From Alphaproteobacteria bacterium (GTDB lineage Bacteria; Pseudomonadota; Alphaproteobacteria; Rickettsiales; UBA1997), in the NCBI GenBank assembly GCA_021151765.1, contig JAGKWR010000008.1, forward strand, positions 23,504 through 87,503: 64,000 nt of DNA, in the 5' to 3' direction. The notes under the pieces are model-generated. The model was not told the origin of the DNA. It saw only the letters and a program-made list of their open reading frames with translations, and did no database searches. Positions 53,064 through 59,745 of this stretch are shown in pieces (the stretch's first letter is position 1; each line of letters begins with the position of its first letter). A program made the translations under genes and the position numbers.

Positions 53064-53963
53064 TTACTTGCTACCCAATCTAATACATGATCCATACATG
53101 TCTTTACATTCTATTTTAAACATAGATCGAGCAATTTTATTTTCTTCTTCAGTAAGTCGTTCTGAATTAGTGGTATATAGCGTCATTAAATTAATATTTT
53201 TTGTAAGCTCTTTAAATAAGTTCAGAAATTTTTTTTCTAGATAGCCATTCTTGATGTAAAGACTATCACTCGTAAGTGAGTATATTTTCTCCAGTTCTAG
53301 AAGAATGCTTTTCTTATGCTCTTTTGGAATACGAATTTTTTTTAAAGAATGTTTATTGATATGTTTTTTATGGTACTGCCACAAATCATAACTTTCAGTT
53401 GATTGCTCATCTAACGGAGCAGATCCCCAAAGCATAAAGCATCCTGATTGTATTCTAACACGAGGATTCACAATATTTGTATTAATGAAAGCCAAATCTA
53501 ACGTCTTTCTAGCATCTTCATTATAAGCAGCAAATCTAGGATAATCGTTTTGATCGCAAATAAAGATTACACCATCTTTATTCATTTCTTTTTCTGAACT
53601 ACATGAGAAAAAAAGAGCGGTTAATATATCCGAAGTCCAATCGAGAAGTCTGGTAGGTACGCCATAATGTTGACATACCATAAGCCATTCCAAATCAAAT
53701 GTTGTATGAGTTAGAGGCGGATTTGGTATTTTAGGCTTCTGCTCCAATATAAAATTTTCAAAAATAACAGCTTGATATCGTTGAAATTTATTGAATCGGT
53801 AAATTGTGGGCTCAAGCGTCCAATCGAAATCAGCCTGACCTCGAAATCGAAAACTAGAACTGTCTAAAGATAAGCTATAAAGATATTTCAGAGCATCTGA
53901 AGTTGATTTAATTTCAGGAGTTTGACTAATTGTATTATTCATTATTCGACTAACTTTCTCCAT
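53064..53963 (-). CDS. FRG-domain protein
   Basis: A 299-aa protein with an FRG domain. FRFRGQADFDWTLEPTIYR at residues 38-56 carries the name-giving FRG motif, and EWLMVCQHYGVPTRLLDWTSD with ALFFSC is the second conserved block. Biochemical function is not known; FRG proteins often sit in variable islands beside defence or toxin genes. The start is either ATG 53963 (AGGGAAG just upstream) or ATG 53942, where TAATG overlaps the fic stop. Either way it is coupled to fic. Codons are AT-rich (arginine mostly AGA/CGA), unlike core genes of the window. Confidence 0.85.
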   Translation of the reverse strand: MEKVSRIMNNTISQTPEIKSTSDALKYLYSLSLDSSSFRFRGQADFDWTLEPTIYRFNKFQRYQAVIFENFILEQKPKIPNPPLTHTTFDLEWLMVCQHYGVPTRLLDWTSDILTALFFSCSSEKEMNKDGVIFICDQNDYPRFAAYNEDARKTLDLAFINTNIVNPRVRIQSGCFMLWGSAPLDEQSTESYDLWQYHKKHINKHSLKKIRIPKEHKKSILLELEKIYSLTSDSLYIKNGYLEKKFLNLFKELTKNINLMTLYTTNSERLTEEENKIARSMFKIECKDMYGSCIRLGSK

Positions 53964-55039
53964 TTCTTCCCTAAAAAATAACCCCGGTTTTTCTTCGCTT
54001 CCGAACTTGCTTCAACGAAACTTTCTTCAAACCATTTATTGCAAATGTTATTAGCGGCTCTGATGCTAAGACCAAAAAGCAGAGCCACATCTTTGGTGGT
54101 GATAATTTTTTGTTTTAGAAATAAGTCCAAAGCGCGTTTTTGCCTTTCATCTAAATGATACAGTAGATCTGATTTGTCGGTTGCTGAGTCTTTATTTTGC
54201 AAATTGGCAACAATGTTTTTTCTGACACTTTCAAAAGCTTTTGCCATGCCGGTGCAAAAATATTCGATGAAGCTGGTGATCTCGCTCTCGGCTCTTCCCA
54301 TGTAGTAATTATGATGATTGCCAATGCTCAAAGCTTGGTAGTAAGCGCCTAAATCTTTGGCGTAATATTCTTCTAAACAGTAAATGCCTTTTAGGCCATA
54401 GCCGCTCAAATGAATAATCAGAGTTGTGAGAAGTCGTGCGGTTCTGCCGTTTCCATCGTAGTAAGGGTGAATTGTGGCAAATTGATAGTGAGCGATTGCG
54501 GCAATTATAGGAAGAGGAAGGTCTTTTTTCGCTAATTCCTTGTTGATCCAAGTGGTCATTTGCAACATCAAAGCTGAAACATCTTTTGCCTCTGGCGGCA
54601 TGTAAACTATCGCGCCACTTGAACTATCTCGAATAACATTTTGTCCATCACGATATTTGGTTGGTTTGGCTTTCGGATTTCCAGAACTCATCACAATTGC
54701 GTGAATGGTTTGGATTATTTTTTCGTTTAGTAATGGGTTTTTATCGGCGATTTGATGAACATGCTCAAGGGCTGCGTAATATCCCAAAACCTCTTTTTCA
54801 TCGCGTTGTTTTGGTTTTATTTTTTTACTACTAATTACTTTTCTAATTTCTTTTTCGTTCAATTTATTGCCTTCAATCATTGTTGAATAATGCGTGGTAA
54901 TCAGCTTCGCACTTTCTCGAAGCGAAGCCAAAATCTTTGGCGTAATTGGCAGGCTATTAACCACTTCCTTATTTGCCTCGATAGTCATCAGGCTTTTTGA
55001 AATGGTTGCTGTAATTTGGAATTTTGGCGCGAATGTCAT
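53942..55039 (-). CDS. Fic-family AMPylase with built-in inhibitory motif
   Basis: A 365-aa Fic protein from ATG 55039 (a TTG 14 codons up is less likely). The catalytic motif HPYYDGNGR is complete (His191). The inhibitory helix motif S-x-x-x-E-G-N lies N-terminal (Ser52 to Asn58, STMIEGN), so this is a class II, self-inhibited Fic enzyme that needs no separate antitoxin. The flap region YMPPEA is present. The last ~60 residues form a winged helix (TTKDVALLFGLSIRAANNICNKWFEE) that may bind DNA. Fic enzymes add AMP to Tyr/Ser/Thr of target proteins. It is upstream of and coupled to the FRG gene. Confidence 0.93.
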   Translation of the reverse strand: MTFAPKFQITATISKSLMTIEANKEVVNSLPITPKILASLRESAKLITTHYSTMIEGNKLNEKEIRKVISSKKIKPKQRDEKEVLGYYAALEHVHQIADKNPLLNEKIIQTIHAIVMSSGNPKAKPTKYRDGQNVIRDSSSGAIVYMPPEAKDVSALMLQMTTWINKELAKKDLPLPIIAAIAHYQFATIHPYYDGNGRTARLLTTLIIHLSGYGLKGIYCLEEYYAKDLGAYYQALSIGNHHNYYMGRAESEITSFIEYFCTGMAKAFESVRKNIVANLQNKDSATDKSDLLYHLDERQKRALDLFLKQKIITTKDVALLFGLSIRAANNICNKWFEESFVEASSEAKKNRGYFLGKKWRKLVE

Positions 55040-55304
55040 TTGATTTGTTCTTAAGTTTGTTGGCAGGTTTGATGCTAACAAACTGCGAATAAAATGCCAT
55101 TAAATTTTTTAAATTATTATTTTAGAAAAAAGGAGATCGAGTTCGAAAAAGGTATCCCCGCTCCAGCGTTTGAAAAATATCGAAATAGAAAGCCAAGTCC
55201 TAAAGCTATATGTATCAACGCTCTAGAGTGCGTGGAGAAAAAGTTCGAAAAGGCGCCCCCGAAGAGCCATATCCTTTCTCAAGCCTAGATCCCATAAGGC
55301 TGCA
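55040..55304. other. Non-coding stretch upstream of fic
   Basis: About 265 bp with no gene I can support. A 64-codon open frame on the plus strand (55094-55288) has no ribosome-binding site and no recognisable content. The fic promoter should lie here. Confidence 0.5.
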
Positions 55305-55569
55305 CAGACAGTTTTTTAATTTAAGATCAGATTATTAGAACTGATCTTCGCTTCGTCCTTATACATCTCCTTCTGACCAATAAAATCAACACTTCTTAGA
55401 GTTTCTACCACTTGGCTTTGGAGATCTGAATGCCATTGACTCGGAACCGAAATTTGTGCTTAGCAAAAGTATGAAATGGAGAATCTTCTTATCTTGTTTT
55501 TGGGCTGATGTGCTTTAAAATGTTTATTCTTTCATCTTTCTTAAATCAGATAGCGGTGGAGATTTGAAG
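55305..55569 (-). repeat. ~265-bp imperfect repeat, copy B (3' of the 408-aa gene)
   Basis: The second copy of the element at 52724-52990, same orientation, 2.58 kb away. It ends 104 bp beyond the stop of the 408-aa gene, matching the position of copy A beyond the FRG gene. Within it AAGATCAG / CTGATCTT (55323-55330 with 55341-55348) forms a perfect 8-bp stem; copy A has only part of this. Confidence 0.85.
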
Positions 55570-55673
55570 ATAAAATTTTCTTATAAGCGAAAGTCGCCAA
55601 AAACTTGCATGAACTTTTTTATCAAATTTTTCTTAACCACACTAGCTTAAAAAAGTTCGAGCTTTATCTACTT

Positions 55674-56900
55674 TCAATTGGATCTGGTCAATTTTTTTAG
55701 CCATAACCCTAAACCCAAACCTAATTTCCATTTATTTTTATTTTCTAACTCAACCTTTAGTCTAGATCTAATTTCTTGCTCTCTTTTTTGATTACTTCGC
55801 TGCTGAATTAGAATATCCCATTTTTCGTAAATACATAACTCTTGCTGTAATGTTGCAGTAACGCCAAATAAAAAAGATTCAAAGTTGATGATGTTGAGAT
55901 AATCTTGCTCGACAGCATATCTCAGCTTTTCAATATATTTAGGATCGCACATTAAGATTCTGATTTTGCTATAATTAAGATCTTTGCTGAAATACTGTAT
56001 CTGTCTTATTGGTTGTAAGAGCAACAAACCAGATAAAAATTTTTCAGTCTTTTTAAATTGATCATTTGTTGATAGCAGAGTTTCTATCAAATTTTTAGCA
56101 TCCTCTTCCGTATATTTTTGGACATTTTTATTTATCCACTCTTCTACTATTTTGATGCAATCCTGTTTCTTTTCCTCTAAGGCCTTAACTATTTCTTCAT
56201 ATTTAAAACAGCCATATATTTCATCCATCACCGCTTGCACATTTTTTAGTACTACTGGCAAATTTTTCTGAGAAGATCTTCTTTTTTTATTCTCGTAGTA
56301 TTCAATAAATTTGTTTAGCTGTAATATACTTAGATCTTCAGCCTTTGTGGCGTTGCCTCTGGCGTCACCTATCAACATTTGCTTTCCGGTGATAATCTGA
56401 AATCCCTTTGAGTTATCAGAAGATTTGTTTAAGATTCTTGGTTCAAAAATTATAAAAACTGGTGATCTAAAACTTATTGAGCAATGCAGAAATCTTAAAC
56501 CTTCCTCTACTAAACTAAAAAATTCTTCCTCGTTATAAATCTGTGATGTGTCATAGTGAATTTCCCTTCCTAAAAATCCATAATTGTCTAAATGTTTTTG
56601 AAGATCGTGAATCGATTGCCAAAATTCCTGTGATCTTTTACCATAACTAGTTTGAACAATTTGGATATTATCAAACTCAATCCCTGTGTTTTGGAACTCA
56701 TCCCTCGCCAAAACAAAGATCTTATTTTGATATTCAATAACCAACACATAATGAGTAATTTCTCTTCCTCCATAAAGAGAAAATTCAAACATAGATAATT
56801 GTTTGTCAAAATTTATCACTTTACTTTTAAAGCCAGTAAAGGTCTTGCGTACCGGATTGGTATTAAGTAAATATGTTCTAAAAAATCCATTTTTGTTCAT
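55674..56900 (-). CDS. Unknown island protein (408 aa)
   Basis: No family recognised. The N-terminal half is mixed alpha/beta (FEFSLYGGREITHYVLVIEY, IFVLARDEFQNTGIEF, SISFRSPVFIIFEPRIL). The middle and C-terminal halves are helical and highly charged (ALEEKKQDCIKIVEEWINKNV, YTEEDAKNLIETLLS). It closes with a short hydrophobic glycine-leucine stretch (KLGLGLGLWLKK) that could touch a membrane. No signal peptide. Codon use is AT-rich with mostly AGA arginine. It sits between a repeat copy and recombinase remains, so it is very probably an accessory gene brought in by recombination. Confidence 0.75.
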   Translation of the reverse strand: MNKNGFFRTYLLNTNPVRKTFTGFKSKVINFDKQLSMFEFSLYGGREITHYVLVIEYQNKIFVLARDEFQNTGIEFDNIQIVQTSYGKRSQEFWQSIHDLQKHLDNYGFLGREIHYDTSQIYNEEEFFSLVEEGLRFLHCSISFRSPVFIIFEPRILNKSSDNSKGFQIITGKQMLIGDARGNATKAEDLSILQLNKFIEYYENKKRRSSQKNLPVVLKNVQAVMDEIYGCFKYEEIVKALEEKKQDCIKIVEEWINKNVQKYTEEDAKNLIETLLSTNDQFKKTEKFLSGLLLLQPIRQIQYFSKDLNYSKIRILMCDPKYIEKLRYAVEQDYLNIINFESFLFGVTATLQQELCIYEKWDILIQQRSNQKREQEIRSRLKVELENKNKWKLGLGLGLWLKKLTRSN

Positions 56901-56964
56901 GTTTAATACTTAATTTTAGTTTCAGAATTTCGAAGAAATTTTAATGATCAGTGTTACTAGGCAA

Positions 56965-57642
56965 TTAATAAAAAGAGGTATTAGATTTTTGCATAATTGT
57001 TTTTCTTGCTTCTATATGAAATGTTCTAAATTTGTCCAACATGGGGAGCCATTCAGCACGGTCTTGCAAATTAATCATCATATCAAAGGGCTGACGCAAG
57101 GTGTATTTTAGATTCTTAACCCTTAGTGAAAGGTTCGAAAATACAAAGTTTATCAATTCCCTTTTTTCGCTAGTTTTCGAACTTTCAAATAATTCACTCG
57201 CTTTGTTGTCTAAATTAAAAGCCGTTACCACTGCATCTTTAAAGCCACCATCTGCATTTTCTTGCATCTCTTGTTCTGTTTTAACTTTTGCTAATTGTTT
57301 TTCTAAGTCCTCTTTCTTGCTGTGATATTCTTCTTTGCTAATCAGTCTTTCTAAATGCAGGTCTAACAATCTGTTGATTTTGTCTTTGATCGAATCCTTC
57401 TCTTTTCTGAGTGAATTAAGCTTTTGTGAATGACATTGTTTTTCTGCTTCGTGCGATTGCTGTAAATAGCTGGTTATTTCATCAAGCATGCTTTTTGGAA
57501 AGGCGATTGACTTAAATACTTCTGAAACCTGTTTTAAAATCTGATCTTCTGGCACATAGATTTTCTTTTTGATGTCGTCTGGATTCCAAGTAATAAGGTA
57601 CGTATTTTTGTTTTTCTTGGCTTCTTTGCGATCTGACGACAC
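56965..57642 (-). pseudogene. Large serine recombinase, C-terminal remnant
   Basis: 225 codons match only the C-terminal part of a large serine recombinase. The order is typical: a zinc-ribbon-like lead (YLITWNPDDIKKKIYVPED, but its cysteines are missing), a helix, a long coiled coil (HSQKLNSLRKEKDSIKDKINRL, LISKEEYHSKKEDLEKQL), then ELFESSKTSEKRELINFVFSNLSL and LRQPFDMMINL. The catalytic N-terminal domain is absent; upstream in this frame is a stop codon, then tyrosine-recombinase sequence in another frame. It cannot work as a recombinase. Confidence 0.82.
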
Positions 57643-58057
57643 GTTTCTGCCAGCTACAGCTGTTTCTTGTTATTGTGTTGATACTCTGGCGAAGATTACT
57701 GCTTTCATGATTTGGTCTTGTGCTATAACTGGCAATAATAACACCAACATCTTTCTGCCCCATGTTCTGTGCTAAGGCTGAAATTAAGAGAGGAGATTTA
57801 TTGCTTTTAATCATTTTGCGAGTAATTGCATGTCTGAAAGTGTGCGGTTTTTGGTAAGGTAATTTATTATCGTTAAAGGCTTTTTTAAAAATATCACGAA
57901 TGCTGGTTTGTGATTTGATGAACTGTTTTTCCAGCACTAAGCAAGGCAAATTATCGCTAGTAAAGGTGGGTGTTATTTTCGGAAATAGCGGGCATTTATC
58001 ATCAAACTCCTTTTCCTTTAAATACCGAGTCCAAACTAAAACATTGTCATAAATATC
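57512..58057 (-). pseudogene. Tyrosine recombinase, C-terminal remnant
   Basis: The frame is open from a stop at 58058-58060 with no good start. It reads like the end of an integrase of the phage-integrase family: WTRYLKEKEFDDKCPLFPK, then IRDIFKKAFNDNKLPYQKPHTFRHAITRKMI with the H-x-x-R catalytic box, then AQNMGQKDVGVIIASYS, where the final tyrosine (about 57725-57727) is in the expected place. MGQ replaces the usual LGH. Beyond residue ~80 the frame runs into unrelated sequence that overlaps the serine recombinase remnant. It lacks the core-binding domain and the first catalytic arginine. Confidence 0.82.
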
Positions 58058-58090
58058 TTAAGGATGACCAATAAAAAAGGCTGAAAAAAG

Positions 58091-58163
58091 GATTAAGTCC
58101 CGATACTCGAAACTGAAAATAAAAAGTTTTTTAGTATCGAGTATCGAGACTTGATCCCCTTAC
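58091..58163. repeat. Large inverted repeat and 31-nt element, right of the recombinase remnants
   Basis: GATTAAGTCCCGATACTCGAAACT (58091-58114, shown by its key part AAGTCCCGATACTCG) and its near-perfect complement at 58133-58157 (key part CGAGTATCGAGACTT) form a ~24-bp stem with an 18-nt loop. The right arm starts a 31-nt element (58133-58163) that recurs at 59244-59274 with 24 of 31 matches. It lies 10 bp after the cupin gene stop. Confidence 0.8.
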
Positions 58164-58173
58164 CTACCAATTA

Positions 58174-59034
58174 CTATACACCCGGTACTTGAACCAGATC
58201 TACCGGCAACAATCTATCGGCAGAGTTTGTACGTGGTCTAGGAGCAGGATACTGCATAGATATCACTTGCTGTTTTTCTTCCTCAGACAAGGGAAGAATT
58301 CTTTGACCTTGCATTTCACTGGTAATGTTAACTGAAGCAATTTCTAAGATTTTTCTATCTGACTGCTCCCGCGTTAATCCCGCCAATTGTTCCGCATAGT
58401 TAGTCCAAGTTCTACCAGCTATTTTATACTCGTCCGGATTTTGTCCAATACTGGCAAGAGAGATTCTAACGTAATCATCACCGCTCATTCCTTGAGTAAA
58501 AAATGGATCTTTATACGATAAATCGAGCTTTCCTTGGTGATCTAAATATGTATGATGTTCTGGCGCACGATTCCCAAAATCAGCTGCTATCCAAGGTCCT
58601 TCACCATATATGTTTAGATGGTTTGCCCTGTCATCTTGTGGCCAGTAAGGATAACTAATCATCATCACCGGCACTGGTTTCTCAGAATGATTATAAACCT
58701 GAAATTTTGTTCCTACTGGTATTTCAAATTTAGTACCAGGAGTAATTTCATAAATTTCATCAACTCCTTTTCCATCATTCATCCACAAATAAAAATTTGG
58801 CAAATCATCCGCTTGTGGATAAAACCATTTTTCAGCAATAGCAATTGGGGCATCTTTACTATGTGCAACAGCTATTGAAGCATTTTTAGGTTGAAACGTG
58901 GCAGAGGCAACATTTCCTGGCATAATGTCGAATTGTGGCCCAAGTCTAATATCACTCCCATCTGGAGCATAATAGTGCGGTTCATCATTTTTAAAAATAG
59001 GTAATTCTTTTTTAAACTCTGAGAATAATGGCAT
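58174..59034 (-). CDS. Cupin-like protein
   Basis: A 286-aa protein from ATG 59034 (an in-frame start 40 codons up gives a basic, unlikely extension). The central part looks like a cupin barrel: DIRLGPQFDIMPGNVASATF, IAEKWFYPQADDLPNFYLWM, IYEITPGTKFEIPVGTKFQVYNHSEKPV, MMISYPYWP. The PG....IPxGTxFQxxN pattern is the second half of a cupin motif, but the metal-binding histidines of the first half are not evident. It may bind a small polar molecule. The C-terminal third is helical with a proline-rich end. Flanked on both sides by copies of a 31-nt element. Confidence 0.65.
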   Translation of the reverse strand: MPLFSEFKKELPIFKNDEPHYYAPDGSDIRLGPQFDIMPGNVASATFQPKNASIAVAHSKDAPIAIAEKWFYPQADDLPNFYLWMNDGKGVDEIYEITPGTKFEIPVGTKFQVYNHSEKPVPVMMISYPYWPQDDRANHLNIYGEGPWIAADFGNRAPEHHTYLDHQGKLDLSYKDPFFTQGMSGDDYVRISLASIGQNPDEYKIAGRTWTNYAEQLAGLTREQSDRKILEIASVNITSEMQGQRILPLSEEEKQQVISMQYPAPRPRTNSADRLLPVDLVQVPGV

Positions 59035-59243
59035 AAAATTACGGTTTAGGTTTAGGTTAGCTGAGATCTTTCTTTTGAAGAAATTTCTTAGGGTCACTTT
59101 AACAGCTATAATTAAAAAGTTTTGTTTCAACCAATTTATAGAATCATAAAACAAAATCTTTCTTGATATTATTATAAAGCTCTAAGCATCAGTTCTGATC
59201 TAGTCAGGAATGAGAAGCCAAACTAATACTTAGCCAAACAACC

Positions 59244-59274
59244 AGTGTCGAATGTCCGGACTTGACCCCTTTAC
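59244..59274. repeat. 31-nt element, second copy
   Basis: AGTGTCGAATGTCCGGACTT... matches 58133-58163 in 24 of 31 positions in the same orientation. Its last bases form the stop of the SpoVG-family gene. The pair brackets the cupin gene. Confidence 0.7.
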
Positions 59275-59462
59275 TTATTTATCGGATGAAAAATTGTGAA
59301 ATGCCCCTTGTTTGGATAGGTCAAGCGATAGCTGTCTGCATTCAGCTTTTTGTGAATCGCTATGCTTGAAAGGTAGAAATTATCATTAATTACCAGACTG
59401 GCGAAACCTATTAAACCGTTACTTGGCTTAACAAATTCAATCTGTACTTCGGTTATTTTCAT
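59271..59462 (-). CDS. SpoVG-family protein
   Basis: A 63-aa protein with the SpoVG fold: MKITEVQIEFVKPSNGLIGFASLVINDNF, key parts being MKITEV, GFASLVINDNF and the end FTIFHPINK, which match the start, middle and HPIN end of SpoVG. SpoVG proteins bind nucleic acid and act in division and gene regulation; short versions occur on phages and mobile elements. It is shorter than chromosomal SpoVG (~95 aa), with a trimmed loop and no C-terminal tail. The upstream 67-aa gene overlaps its start by 26 nt. Confidence 0.8.
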   Translation of the reverse strand: MKITEVQIEFVKPSNGLIGFASLVINDNFYLSSIAIHKKLNADSYRLTYPNKGHFTIFHPINK

Positions 59463-59640
59463 AAGTTTCTATTACTTCGTTTTTTACGTTTTGAGTAATA
59501 TCAGCCTTATGCCAAAGTCGCTTATCCACACCTTTCAAAACGCGAAAAAGCTCCACAAGATTAGAGGCAGCAATTTCTGCTTCTCCTCGCGAGATTCGGT
59601 CTTGATATAGGTTTTGGATTGACTTTGTTAAATCCGACAC
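59437..59640 (-). CDS. Small helical protein upstream of the SpoVG-family gene
   Basis: A 67-aa protein, start GTG, predicted all-helical (LTKSIQNLYQDRISRGEAEIAASNLVELFRVL, key parts SIQNLYQDRISRGEAEIAA). No family name that I can support; similar small proteins precede mobile-element regulators. It overlaps the SpoVG-family gene by 26 nt in another frame, so the pair is probably co-translated. Confidence 0.6.
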   Translation of the reverse strand: MSDLTKSIQNLYQDRISRGEAEIAASNLVELFRVLKGVDKRLWHKADITQNVKNEVIETYENNRSTD

Positions 59641-59745
59641 ATTTCAACATAAGGTTAATACTTATGTCGATTATGTATTTGATGGGATTTAGAGCCTGTA
59701 GATTGCTGCTAGCAGACAGAATTTAACAGATAGAAGTTCAATTCT

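Noticed and set aside
55094..55288. 64-codon open frame on the plus strand upstream of fic
   Set aside because: No ribosome-binding site and no recognisable sequence; it faces away from all neighbours and lies where the fic promoter should be.
52724..55569. Reading the two ~265-bp repeats as IS termini of a composite transposon
   Set aside because: They are in the same orientation with no transposase, no terminal inverted repeats and no target duplication that I can see.
59035..59154. 40-codon N-terminal extension of the cupin-like gene
   Set aside because: It is basic and hydrophobic in a random-looking way and has no ribosome-binding site; the ATG at 59034 gives a sensible start.
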